A DNA stretch of 64,000 nucleotides, taken from the NCBI GenBank assembly GCA_036346395.1, contig CM070602.1:15261098-15325097 (forward strand), given 5' to 3'. The notes below the pieces were generated by a model, which was not told where the DNA came from, made no database searches, and worked only from the letters and a program-made list of their open reading frames with translations. This document shows, piece after piece, positions 1 through 11,066 of this stretch. The stretch comes from Hsuehochloa calcarea (lineage: Eukaryota > Streptophyta > Magnoliopsida > Poales > Poaceae). Made by a program: the position numbers and the translations under genes. Numbering within the stretch: position 1 is the stretch's first letter; each line of letters begins with the position of its first letter.

Positions 1-197
1 ACTACTCAAAGTGAATTACAATTGAATCAATTGTTTCAAAGTCGTTCAACGGTGTTGACGGAGTGAAACTCTCCGCTGGCGTTAGTGATCTCTGCCTTGA
101 TGAAGCTGCAGAGCATCCCTCAAACCTACGAGATTTCAGTCATAATGAATGCATCTAAACCAAGTATCATGCCCTGTGGCTAGTAGGAGTAAAGTAG
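1..197. other. Unassigned flank
   Basis: No gene or repeat recognised. If the decayed LTR to its right is correctly oriented (minus), this stretch would be the start of that element's internal region, but I do not see a clear primer-binding site. A 77-residue reading frame at 243-476 overlaps the LTR remnant and has no recognisable features. Confidence 0.3.
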
Positions 198-976
198 TGT
201 CGGACTTGGATTTTCTAATCTCAAATCCTCTGTGAAATTACTGTGCTATTCCTTATATCAGTAGATAGCACTCGCAGGCACATTACTGAATCAATTCATA
301 CAAGGCGTAAACTAAGACATTCAATATATTACAACTTTCAGAGTAACACAGACCACGTTGGGTCAAGTTTTACAAAAGGGCTGGGCAGGCCGAATCGATT
401 ACATTACATAAAAGTACGTAGCTACATCGGAAGAAAAAGGGGGGTAGAGCTTATCTCTCCACGGGCAAGCGAATAGGGTGACCTATGTTCGACGGATATT
501 ACCCAAGGGGTTGGGCAGTATCCGCTGTACGCAAGTACCAAACGAGTCCACTTAGACTGAAGCGAGATCTAGACTATAGACTAGACTACGCTTCATCATT
601 TCCTTGTCCGTCGATTTCTGGGGCTTCATAGTTTGCGTAGTCCCCTTGATCCACATCATCTGGAGGGTTTGGGGGAAGAGCGAGAATGAGCACAACTTCC
701 GTGCTCGCGAGCCAACACACAAGATGCAATAGTATACATGCATGGCTTAACAAGGAATGGCTCGGGTTCTTTTATTAGCTAAAGCAACATTATCAATTAT
801 CATAGTTACAAATTCCCATGACCTAGCATTTTAAACAAAATGCATTTTATTAAAGAGAGTAAGTGCAATATTAAATAACAGTAGAGGTTCCCTCCATCGG
901 AACTCTACACATGCATCATTTTATTGGAGCTACCTCCGCTCCTCCATACCATTGAGCTCGGCGGCTCAGGAAAAAT

Positions 977-1047
977 TCAACCTCAGGCTAGATGAGCTGA
1001 CCTGGTTGTCAAATCAACCTTAGGCTAGATGAGCCGACCTGGTTGTC
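977..1047. repeat. Tandem duplication, 37-bp period
   Basis: Two adjacent copies (977-1010 and 1014-1047) share the core AGGCTAGATGAG followed by GACCTGGTTGTC, with two substitutions between them. It lies inside the decayed LTR and is probably a local slippage duplication. Confidence 0.85.
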
Positions 1048-1127
1048 ATTCCCACCCACAAAGGTTTTTTTGAAATAGAACTAACGCAAGTTAAGATCCC
1101 ATGTCCGCCTTTGACCGTAGGCACGTC

Positions 1128-1894
1128 CAAGGTAGTCAGAGTCGAGATCCTAAGTTGGATCGATTTGTCTCTGTAGGATTGAATCGTAGTATCAAATCGT
1201 AGAATTAATCGACGATACTACTAATTGTAAAATACACATATTTAACATATATACTATAAGTTTGTATGATTCTTATATGGTTTACCATTTATAACCGAAA
1301 AAGGGACAAAGCACTTTTTATCGTACAACAGATAAGCATAATGGTACTGACACGATGGATGAGATAGTTCTGAACTATAGGAGAACAGGCAATAACCATG
1401 ACTAGTTTACTACAATTATATGAGAAATGTTCACAACTTTTGTAAATCAATATCTAATTGAAACACTTACATATTCCTTAAAAGCAGCTAGACATACTCC
1501 AGGAATAAAAATAGCTTATCATTATCAAGCTCAAGATTGCTCATGTCATAATATAGATATTTGTACTAGTATTACCACACTGATATAATATTTTGCATGC
1601 TCCTTGTTTATTTATAGTTTCATTCTCAGAAATTGATATCAATAAATTTTTCTCTAGAACAAAATATCAGCAAACCCTGGCCTCTAAAAAAATAAAAAAT
1701 AAAAAAATTGCAATTTTTTTGCCCAAACGACTCTACCGCGATTTTACACGATTCTACGTGATTCTACTCTTTGGATCGTGACTCTACCACATTCTACCTG
1801 GTTCCGATTCACTGTACGAATTGGATCGACAAGCTATCGTGGATTCGTAGAATCGTAAGACTCTAAGAGTAGGATCACGATTCTAACTACCTTG
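1128..1894. mobile_element. Non-autonomous hAT element (MITE-like), 767 bp
   Basis: The left end begins CAAGGTAGTCAGAGTCGAG and the reverse complement of the right end begins CAAGGTAGTTAGAATCGTG, so the terminal inverted repeats match at about 22 of 25 positions. The element is flanked by a perfect 8-bp direct repeat GGCACGTC (1120-1127 and 1895-1902). An 8-bp target duplication with CA-starting termini is characteristic of the hAT superfamily. The interior is AT-rich, has many GATTCTACG-like subterminal motifs near the right end, and has no transposase reading frame. Excising it would rejoin the LTR landmarks on both sides. Confidence 0.78.
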
Positions 1895-2637
1895 GGCACG
1901 TCTATTTAAACAGTTTAGACTCTGCAGAGATTGTACACTGTACCCACAAGAGATAATCATACTCGTTACCACACATGATTCTTTAATCATGTAGTTGAGC
2001 GATCGTCACAGTGACTTTTTGAACTACCTCGCCCCTTCCGTCATCTCACCCATTTGGGCCACTCCCATAAGTTGTGCGGGATGTTCACCACAACGACTAG
2101 CACAGCTGGCAACTTCACCCTACCACGGTGTCCCTTTCAAGCTGGAACACATCCTGCCGCTTGCACACTTCCACACACCGACTTATGGGATGACATTCAG
2201 GGTTTAATAATTTTACTAAGCCAAGTTGCACTTTGCAGACTTGCGATTCTACTTATTTTACATAGGAGGTCATGACAAAATTAAGTCATTAATCCATCTG
2301 GGCGGTTCATACCACATATCAACCACTCTTGTGCATGACGACACCCACCACTCTTTCCATCCGCCCAGATGTAGCACTAGCAAGTTGTTTAGGGTTTTGG
2401 GGAGGAAAAACCAATTAACACAACACGCCACCATTTACATCCAATGATCGCCCAAATCCACTTTCATGATTAAAAGATGATGATCATGATATTTATTGTC
2501 TCGGTACTTAATCAAGACTAGCATGTCGCTTAAGTACAACCTATGCTAGTATGTTCCACATATTTACTAGGGTGACATGGAATGAGGGATTCAATTTCTC
2601 AAAGGATGGATAATAATTTAATTATCAAATGGGTGTT

Positions 2638-3320
2638 TGTCGACGATCAAATCGCCGATCTTATGAATATATAAATAAAAAGAGGAAAAATGTGCGTGAC
2701 TTCTGGGAGTGGATCTAACTTGCTCTTTATTGCTATGAACTCACAATTACAAACACTAGGAGTATCTAAAAACACAACACTTTGCTATATCTTGCTTGAT
2801 GTCTTCTGCTTGTGCTGTCTATTCTGTACCCCGTGTCCTCTGTCTCTGTCCGTCCTTCCATGACCCTCCTTAAATAGTTGATGAAGCGGTGGCAGTTATT
2901 CCATGAAGAGACATCCGTTGGGGAACGACACGCCTGGTCGGGAAGAGACGGCAGTTTGGCGGTTCCACTAACTGTAAAGGCGGTTGGTGAAAACGTCAAC
3001 TGTTCTGTGGTTAATGATTCAGGAGACGTTAAATCATTAGCCGTAATAGTGTTGTATTATGTGGAATATGAAACACGTGGTTCATTCATCACATAGTGAG
3101 TAGCGTGGTCGGAGACTTGACCTAAACGCCTGTTCATAGCTTTACGAGCACTTACCTGGTCGTGGACTAGGCTTGGAACTTTGTCCGACCAGGGTATTTA
3201 TTATATAACTTCCGTAATACCTACGACCAGTTAGGTCGGTGGTCTTAGAAGTTACGACCACGAAGACGTACGGTCTTTATCATATATTAAGATAATATAT
3301 GAATATTTTAATCCTCAACA
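2638..3320 (-). repeat. 3' LTR of element A (683 bp)
   Basis: It begins TGTCGACGATC and ends CCTCAACA. About 410 bp align with the copy at 23585-24007, with scattered substitutions, including the shared stretch that starts ATGAAGCGGTGGCAG. The remaining 275 bp have no partner because the other LTR is truncated. The LTR contains the short motif GACCAG/CTGGTC repeatedly. Confidence 0.9.
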
Positions 3321-3330
3321 GCTAGCCCCC
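3321..3330 (-). other. Polypurine tract of element A
   Basis: On the minus strand the sequence reads GGGGGCTAGC immediately before the 3' LTR. It is a purine-rich plus-strand priming site in the expected place, and the same GGGGGCTAG core abuts the 3' LTR of element B. Confidence 0.75.
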
Positions 3331-3630
3331 GAACTTTTAAATGAATGTCGGTCGTGCGGACACGTTCTCCGATGCAATCATATCGAACAGACCTCTCATT
3401 AAATGCCGTGAGACTCGAGGCGGTCTGTATTCATTTTAAAGTTGAGAAACCGCTGGAAAATGAAAAGCTTTTCCGTCCGTCAAAGAAAAGGTATTTGCCC
3501 GTTGGACTTCTCAAGAGTCGATTCTGATGAAAATATCTATAAAACGACTCCGGCTGAGTGCTTTAAACCTTTACGCCTCTATCTCCAAGAAAATCTTCCT
3601 CGAGTTCTTCACCCAAAAAAGGAAAGCATC

Positions 3631-6412
3631 ATGTCGGACCTCATCGCAAACTGGTCGATCAACGATCTGAGCGAGAGAAGATTGGAGAGTTTGGAGAGGG
3701 TTGGGTTGCTACCCGACAGGAGTTTGATTTCTTGGAGATCGGCTTTTGGAGAGCACTGCCCAAGCGGCGAGGAGGGAGAAATCCCGGTGTTCCTCGCGTA
3801 CGTTGAGTGCGGGCTCAAGCTTCCAGCACATCCTTTTCTTTCTCAAGTGCTGGAGTTTTATGAGGTTGAGTTGATCAACCTTGCTCCCAACGCCATTGCA
3901 AACCTAAGCATCTTCGTCTATCTCTATGAAGCATACTTGGGGATTCCACCGTCGATGGAACTCTTCAAGTACTACTATAGGATGGCGAACACGAAGAAAA
4001 CGACCAGCACCCCTGGGGAATGTACCCTAAGGCTTCATGACGGTAAAGGTCGACGAGTACATTCGTATGTACTCAAGTCTTCTTGGTCGTCATGGAAGAA
4101 AAGTCGGTTCTATATGAAGGTTACGCGAGAAGATGGCTCAGACATACATGTAAGAAGGCGGTTGAGAACTCATACGTGGCGTTCCTCCTCAAAGAAGGAG
4201 GGGAAGTTGGGAGATGGGTTGAAGCTATCCATCTCTTGAGTGTCGAGGTTTAACCTCCCGCACGTTGTAAGGGACTTTTCCATTAGGAGGATTAGTCCTT
4301 TAAAGACCGAGGCACGCTCGATGCTCGTTCATTGGTGGCGACGATGCTACCAAGGATTACGATCCGTAATTTTTCGTAAAATCCCGACTGCATTATTTTG
4401 CGATTTGATCATTTTCGCAAAACTAAGATCTTTCATTTGTAATCGTAGTCTTGTCTTACGAGGACGCCGTAAACAGGATCAAAATGATCTCGGCCGCGAA
4501 CTCGATGACAAGGCTAGCTTTCCTTAATCCTAGCACTTGCCGGTGCCGAGGAGAGAACCGAAAGACTTAGGTAAGCGTATTAACTTCTTTTCATCTTTCC
4601 GCTATTTTCGATCGGTTTTAATCCTCTTTATGTGTAGTTGGTCGGACTTAAGATCAACGAGGCTACGGAGACATGTGAGCCTATTGATTATCCGACCAGT
4701 CTCGTGATCGCTGAGGGCAGCGGTCACGCTGAGGTAAGCAACTAAAAGAAATAACTTCGCAAGATGAAGTATATTCTTCACCGATTAACTTTGTTTGTTA
4801 ATACAGCGCAATCACCGAGTCTCGCCTAGTTGTCTATGACACAGCTGTTCCTGAGACCAGTGAAACTACACTTTCTGATCCAGGATTCAGGGACTTTGCT
4901 CTTGACCAGATGGTCGAGAATATTGCTTCTGATCTCCTGATTGGGAGTGTAGAGAATACAATTGAACCTACCAGTTCGGAACTGGTGGGAACAATTGGAA
5001 AGAAGAGAAAAACAGGCGCAACGGATTTTAAGCCAGCGCGCTATAAGATCAAGACTAAGAAAACAACCGGTATGTACAATTTTATATGAAAAACATACCT
5101 CGATATTCCAAGTAGAATTGAACTTTCTGCTTTCTCTCGTGCGGATCTCATCAACCCTCGGTCGCCTCCGACCAATGATTCAACAGTCGTGATCGGAGGT
5201 GGTCCTGGCCATTGTCTTCCTCAGATAGGACATCTTGAGGATGACGTGGTCGGAGGAGCCCCCGAGCCAACTTCGGCTCTAGAAACTGAGCTAGATCCCG
5301 TAGTAGTCACTATGCCGACAACGGAGGTAGAAACCACTGCTGATCTTCCACAGGTTCCAGTACCTGAAGGTCATCCCTCCAAAACTAACAAGTTTCCTTT
5401 CTCAACTTGATTTGCCGCGAGTAAGGAACTTGATGATTATTGGGGGAGAATATCGGATCGTCTGACGCAGGCGAAGCCCGATAAAATTTGTACCGATTAC
5501 AATGATGTCGTAATTCGGGTAAGTGTCTTCAATCTTCTCCATAACCTTTCTTGAAGTTTTCAATAAGGTTTATGGAAGAAATGCTACTTATGCAGCATAT
5601 GATCGAAAACCTCGCTACGGTCGGAGGACTAACCGAGCGAGTTAGGATATTAGAAGAAAAACACTCTGAAATAGAGAGTAAGAGTTCCTCTTCTTTTTTC
5701 CTCATTAAGACTTTCCTTTATTTATTCTCCTTATCAAGAATTCTTTTGATAGACTTAGAGAAAATAAAAGAAGATGCTTTAATGAAAAGGCCGAAGAATA
5801 AAGCTTGAAGAAGAACTTGGGCTAAGAACCGGTCGATCAAGTCTTGACGACCAAAGAATAAAAAGCTTCGGATGATTCCAAGAAGAGAGAGGAAGGTAAC
5901 CAATCGTAGTCATGACTCAAGATGTCTTCTAATCTTTTACTTAATACTTGCTTTGTCTATGCAGAACAAAAACAAGCATTGACCAGAGTGAAGAAAGCTC
6001 TGGAATTTGAGCAAGACAAGGGGGCAGCTCTTGTGCTTAGTTTGGATGAGAAAATCACCTCGCTAAACAAAATGCTCTTTGACATGGGCGCGGATCAAGC
6101 TTGCCCTCCTTGAGTGACCCAATAGAAAAGGTCAACTTCCTAGGCTCTTTCTTTGGAAGAGCTCAAGGTTTTGCTCAAGACCACTAGGAGAAATATGCCC
6201 ACTCCGTTAAGGAATCTATTGCCTGTCTGCAGTCAGTCTTGCTTTGGCAAAACTGAAAGCTTCCGACCCATCAACTAACCTTCAATCCATCGAAGAGGAT
6301 TTCAACTGCTTACCCGCAGAGGCAAATCAGATCCTCGCAGAGATGAAAAGGTCGCAGAAGAGATGGAAGTCGGATCTCCATCTAGCAGTAGTTAGTTTAG
6401 GCATTCTCTAGT
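3631..6412 (+). pseudogene. Antisense additional gene of element A (putative gypsy-type transposon domain, PF04195-like)
   Basis: This gene runs opposite to the rest of element A. The first exon (3631-4239) opens at an ATG giving MSDLIANWSI. Its core is AYVECGLKLPAHPFLSQVLE, followed by a region rich in hydrophobic helices (LAPNAIANLSIFVYLYEAYLGI) ending FKYYYRM, which matches the plant domain family named 'putative gypsy type transposon'. Downstream, coding-like pieces are separated by GT...AG boundaries (GAG/GTAAGC near 4734 to ACAG near 4806; TGCAG near 5945). A late piece (5946-6110) is a heptad-rich, coiled-coil-like segment. The function of this family is unknown. Tat-lineage elements are known to carry such extra ORFs, some in antisense. 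Exon borders are my reading and the frame is broken in places. Confidence 0.62.
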
Positions 6413-6520
6413 AGTTTAGTCACAGGAAAAACAATGCATACAAATGTAAAGACTTACCTTTCTCTTATCAAAATGGAAAAATTCTTTTATTCATCCTACG
6501 ACTTGTGAATTTATGTCTTA

Positions 6521-6564
6521 CCTAGCCCCCGATTGTTATATAGTAGAAGATCTTTACTATATAA
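6521..6564 (-). other. Second PPT-like motif beside a perfect hairpin (element A)
   Basis: CCTAGCCCCCGA (6521-6532; TCGGGGGCTAGG on the element's coding strand) is followed at once by an inverted repeat with a 10-bp perfect stem, TTATATAGTA (6536-6545) and TACTATATAA (6555-6564), and a 9-nt loop. The motif duplicates the GGGGGCTAG core of the true polypurine tract. It sits between the integrase end and the antisense gene. Element B has the same arrangement at 12441-12490. Confidence 0.6.
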
Positions 6565-6774
6565 TAGTACCACCTGACGCCAAGAATATAAATCCAAATC
6601 TCAACCATTACTTGTAAGCATGTACTGATCGGTAAAAAACTGATCGTGGTAATACTAGGAAACCTTTATGGTCGGAACCGTGTAGGTTTCGGCTAGTTGT
6701 AAATCTGTTTTTAATGATCGAAGTACTTTACTAAGACAACATATGGTCGGAAAAACAAAGAATTCTCCTTGATA

Positions 6775-6779
6775 AGAGG
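6775..6779. repeat. Target-site duplication of element B, left copy
   Basis: AGAGG directly precedes the TGTCGG start of the left LTR of B and is repeated at 20118-20122 directly after the right LTR. The 5-bp perfect duplication shows that B inserted as an intact unit into element A. Confidence 0.92.
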
Positions 6780-7546
6780 TGTCGGTGTATTAGAACCGAT
6801 CTTACGTAAAGATTATTTGATTCGGGGGGTCTCCTAGAGATGAAATCACGCATAGTAGTTGACACGGGATGTTTAGACAGGTTCAGGCCTTCTCCGGAGA
6901 GAATAATAACCCTAATCCTGTGTGGTGTGGTATTCTTAATGATCGAGTAAGAAGCTAAGACTATTACAGAGAATAGAACCTTTTCCTCTACTCGCCCTTG
7001 ACATCCTTATATAGTCGTGAAGGAGTAGCCGTTTTGCCCTGCGGAAGAGGCGCCTTAATTGAGCCAGTAATGGGCGTGTGATGGCAGTAATTACCGGCGC
7101 ATTGGCTTCCCACGCTGTCCGGCAATTATCATTCAAAGATAATGGGGTATTCAAGCACTATTACTACACAGGATAGTAGTGCGTGCAGACCGTTCGGATT
7201 CCTTAATCAATTAGACCCACTTGCCTGTAGGTTTGATTTATAAGGTGGTCGTGGTTTGCCTGGTCGTATGAGAACTTACGACCAGGTAGTAGTCGTAAAA
7301 GGTCTTACGACTATGTAGTGATCGTAGAAAGACTTACGACCATGTGATGGTCGAGAAAGACTTACGACTGTAGTAGTCGTAGCAAGACTTACGACTATGG
7401 GGGTGATTGTAGAAGATCTTACAATCACTTGGTAGCCCTCCCCCTTATAAAAATAAGGGGTACTTCTGGAGACTATGTGACATCATATTTACCCATAATA
7501 AGAATTATAGATAATAGATAAAATGAGGATTATTAGATCCTCGCCA
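6780..7546 (-). repeat. 3' LTR of element B
   Basis: It starts TGTCGGTGTAT and ends GATCCTCGCCA, and pairs with 19353-20117. It contains a TATATAG box near 7010 in plus-strand reading and, in its right part, the hairpin array described separately. Confidence 0.93.
7245..7430. repeat. Hairpin array in the LTR of B (about six units of about 34-40 bp)
   Basis: Successive units have arms of 5-8 bp separated by 7-10 nt: CTGGTCGTA/TTACGACCAG, AGTCGTA/TTACGACT (twice), weaker units based on GTCG...CGAC, and finally TGATTGTA (7404-7411) with TACAATCA (7420-7427). The last unit differs from the others in both arms so that pairing is kept. The same array occurs in the right LTR (about 19818-19999), and related arrays lie inside B. 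Confidence 0.8.
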
Positions 7547-7557
7547 TCTAGCCCCCA
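7547..7557 (-). other. Polypurine tract of element B
   Basis: On the minus strand GTGGGGGCTAGA abuts the 3' LTR. It has the same GGGGGCTAG core and the same position as in element A. Confidence 0.75.
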
Positions 7558-7738
7558 CTTCAAGTGAAAGTAACTTACTTGGTGAAGGATTCGCAAATGG
7601 ACTTGCGACTATGAAAATGTCGAGAACCATAGTCGAAGGAAAACTCTTCGACACTTGAGTATTACTTTGACCAGAGTTTGCTTGGTCGTAAAGGTTGCTT
7701 ACGACTATCGAAAGTCATAAAAACCCTACAATTGTGTA

Positions 7739-8085
7739 GTGGTCGTAGTAAGGCGATCGGAGAAAAACCCTTCCGATCGATACTTCCTTCGCCGTAAAGA
7801 CTTGGTCAAGAAAGTGATTTTGCTTGGAGGTGACAAAACTAACCTAACTTTCCCGAATGCACTGTCCGGGAATTCCACAGATCTGTTGATAAACGGTTCC
7901 GCGATTGCAATCGTGAAGATTGCTTACGACTATTAAAAAGTCGTAAAACCCCACGACCGCCCGTGGTCGAGTAGGGGAATCGGAGAAAAACTCTTCCGAT
8001 TGATACTTCCTTCGACCGTAAAGACTTGGTCAAAAATGTAATTTCGCTTGGGGGTGACAATACGCACCTATTTTTTCTCGAACGG
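7739..8085. repeat. Imperfect tandem repeat, 224-bp period
   Basis: Copy 1 (7739-7962) and partial copy 2 (7963-about 8085) share GTGGTCG, a hairpin, GATACTTCCTTCG, GTAAAGACTTGGTCA and GGTGACAA blocks. The hairpin arms are CGATCGGA (7754-7761)/TCCGATCG (7772-7779) in copy 1 and AATCGGA (7978-7984)/TCCGATT (7995-8001) in copy 2, so both arms changed together. It lies between the polypurine tract and the antisense gene of B. Confidence 0.75.
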
Positions 8086-9298
8086 ACCATCTGGGGAATT
8101 GCAACCGGCTCTCATAGACTTGTCCGATGAAGCGGTTCCCGAAGCGGTACAACCATTTCCCATAGACCTATAGCCGAGACGGTTTTGAGCGGCGGAGATC
8201 GTATGCGTTATAAAACTTACCAGAGGTAGACTTGGGTTTTACCTTTCCCCAAATCACTCATTTTTCTCGAGCTCTTGCTTTCTCCGTCCTCGACTAGGTT
8301 TCATCTTCTCTCCGCCAACCCAATTAAAAAACTTCTTGCTTCTGAGCGAAATGGCCAAGAGAATTTCTGAATGGGAGGAATCGGAGATGGATGTGGCTAA
8401 GATCAAGATTTTGGTCGATGCCGAGAAGATTCCAGAGAAGGCTCTGGTGAAGTGGATTCCAGCTATCGGCAAAGATCGCCATCGGGGAAAATGGGCAAAT
8501 CCCCGTCTTCCAAGCGTGTGACAGAGTGCGGCCTTCGATTGCTCGCCCACCCTTTCTTACAAGAGTACTCGAACACTTTGGGGTGGAACCGTGAACTTAG
8601 GTCCCAATTCCATTACCATGTTGAGTGTGTTCGTATCTCGTATGAGGCGCACTGGGATTCCATGGATCTCGAGTCGTTTCAATATTATTATGGGATGGCT
8701 CGACAAACCGGAATCGCCGGAAGCTGCGGTCTGAAACTCCACGACTCGAAGTCGAAGGAGTATATTCAGAGTTTCACCCGGTCTTCGTGGCCGGGCTGGA
8801 GGAAGAGGTGGTTCTATTGGAAGGTCACCTCAAAGACACCTTTCTTTCATGGAAGGTCGCTGAAAAGAAATCTTCATGGGACTCAACCTCAAGATATCAA
8901 ATGGATTAGCCCTTATATTCAAGCTATTAAGGACTTGAAGGAAGAAGGGTTGACGGATGGCATGTGGTGAAGGATTTCATCACACGCCAATTAGTCCTCT
9001 CAAGAAACGAGCATCTCCTATGTGGAGGTACTCGGGAAGAGGAGACCCCACCAGAGACTACGAGGAGGGTAAGTAATTGTCGACTTAGCTCTCGGTTTGG
9101 TCTTTCTCAACCTTGTCTAATGTTCTTATCTATTTAAACAGATCTTTCACAGCCGAGGTTGACTCTAGAGTCGACTCATATGCGAGAAGTCTCCACCACT
9201 CCGAGGGAGGTTCTCAAGTCATTGCGGCTTTGTCCGCAGATGAAAAGATAGAGCGCCTAAAGGTAATCAAAAGTTGATTCTTTCTTTAGGACTTTATA

Positions 9299-9411
9299 GT
9301 CGAGAAGATACTTACGACTAAAGGTGATCGAGAATATCTTACGATCGTGAAAGAGTCGAGAAAAACTTACGACTTGATACTTGTCGAGAAAAACTTACGA
9401 GTAATTAGTCA
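9299..9411. repeat. Hairpin array inside the antisense gene of B (intronic)
   Basis: There are four units: AGTCGAG...TTACGACT, TGATCGAG...TTACGATCG, AGTCGAG...TTACGACT and TTGTCGAG...TTACGAG. They share the AGTCGT...ACGACT plan with the LTR array, but one arm reads CGAG where CGTAG would pair better. This may be true divergence or a small sequence error, since B's two LTRs show the same CGAG/CGTAG alternation at the same position. Confidence 0.7.
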
Positions 9412-10920
9412 TTCTTCTTTTCTGCTTTCCTTACGTAAAGTAGGCATGGAAAATCGCCGGACGACGAAGAAGTCGCATCGATGACTATTGGCGCCGGGTT
9501 GTCGAAGACAAAGGCTCGGCTCCTCCCTCCAAGAGACGCCGACTTGTAAAATCTGCCGACAAAGGGGGAGCAAGCTCAAGCTCGGTCTTTCGACTGCACT
9601 TCTACAGGGCTCCGCGCACCAGAGTCAGATCTAAAGCCGAGGCCGCAGCTATCGGGCCGAGGAGGTTGAGGCAATGAATCTCTTAAGCGCAAACCTCGCA
9701 AGGCTAAGGTACCTTCGTTATGACAAAGAATCTTTCGCAGCCGCCACTCCTAGTTTTGTTAGGCAACCGAAAAGGAGAATTGGAAAGATTTTGTGTCTTT
9801 TATGAAGGACGATGTCAGATCAAGACAACTCGCAATCGAGGGCGTTGCTCGCTTGGAATGGTCGAGACCGATCTCGCCATCCAGAGAATCAGAAACCGAG
9901 CTCGTTCCTGCTCAAACTCTACGCACTGCACGTGGTCGAATCGAGCCGATTGTTGAACCTCACCGACGTGGTCGTGGAGAAGAAAAGGTCCTCCGTTGGG
10001 AGGATTGCCCCAAAATTCCTGGTTAAGACCAGGGTGCAGAGGTATGTGAAATTTACTAAAGTGTAAGAACGACATTTACCTTTTTCTTTTTCACAACCTG
10101 ATTTGCTTTTCTTTATTTCAGTCTGACTTCTTCAGCCCCCGGGAATGCTTCCGCTGAGAAGTCCATTGCCATCCCTTCAGCTACTGAGGAGGTGGCAATG
10201 GAGGTGGTCGAAGCATCACCCTTGGCCTAGGTGGCCGATGAAGTCGAGACTCAGAGTGACTCCCACATCTGCTGAAATCGTAGCTACGACCCTTGAAGTA
10301 GCGGCTGTTACTGTTGAGGTGACCGCTACGACTGCTGAGGTCGTAGAAACAACAAGGGCAGCTGTGGAAGCCTCTGGTCAAGGCGGTGACCAGCTTGTGC
10401 ACCGCTCTGGGAAGGAAATTGTAGGAGGCGTTCCTTCCCCTACCCAAAGAGAAGTTACAGAACCAGAAGGAGAAAATTTCAACTTCTGTGGTGACTTCTT
10501 TGGGCCTGCCTCCGTCGTAGGGTCCTCTGCTTACAGATCTCGTGACCGAGTCCCCCATCCCAAAGATATTCCCAATACGGAGAATACTTTTGATAATGAG
10601 CGCCTCGAGAAGGTGTGGTGGGACAAAGTCGCGAGGATAGATAAGCTGCAGAACCCGGACCTTTATATTCGATGTTTGCTAGGACGACTATGAATGTAAG
10701 TATCTTCAAAATACTTATATATGTGACTTTCCTTCTCTTCTCACTGCTTTCTTTTGCGAAAGCTCTAGAGCAAATTGTCGTTGTCTGTGAGTACCATCGA
10801 CAACTTTTAGAGCTAAGACAGAGAAAGAACTACTCAGCAAGCAGAGGCGAGAGATGGTAAGTCACTTATCATTCATAATTGTTTTCGACTTAAATACTGT
10901 GATAATGTTTTACGAGAATA

Positions 10921-11066
10921 GTCATGGAAGAAACTCATGACAAAGTATTAGTCGTAAAAAGCTTACGACTACTTACAACTGTGTAGTGGTCGAGAAAGAC
11001 TTACAACCATATCGTAGTCGAGAAAAACTTACGACTAGGTCAAGAGTTGTAGAAGTACTTACAACT
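10921..11066. repeat. Hairpin array inside the antisense gene of B (second)
   Basis: Units include GTCATG (10921-10926)/CATGAC (10936-10941), AGTCGTA/TTACGACT, a GGTCG...ACAACC unit, AGTCGAG/TTACGACT and AGTTGTA (11045-11051)/TACAACT (11060-11066). The first and last units have altered sequence in both arms that still pair. Confidence 0.75.

Larger units (their letters stand above)
198..2637 (-). repeat. Decayed long LTR (Del/Tekay-like), minus orientation, split by a hAT element
   Basis: Read on the minus strand, the order of landmarks matches the 3' part of the long LTRs found later in this window. There is a CTCTGCAGAG block with a GTGTACA block beside it (about 1920-1950), then a GGAGGAG block (about 930-950), then a short inverted repeat around GAGCAC...GTGCTC (about 690-715), then a TTGTATG...TGATT...GTG block and a CAGAGG block (about 230-330), ending in TCCGACA at 198. 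Identity is low, so this is an old copy or a related family. The 5' end is not visible; element A interrupts it at 2638. The homology is inferred by eye. Confidence 0.42.

Noticed and set aside
3442..3630. Upstream in-frame ATG for the antisense gene of A
   Set aside because: The first 63 residues have no counterpart in element B's gene, whose start aligns near the ATG at 3631.
7245..7430. Regularly spaced repeats suggesting a CRISPR array
   Set aside because: Units are themselves inverted repeats, vary in sequence, have no unique spacers of constant length, and lie in a plant retrotransposon LTR.
10145..10693. 182-codon frame as a separate gene
   Set aside because: It lies within the span of B's antisense gene; its Thr/Val/Glu repeats look like an exon or linker of that gene.
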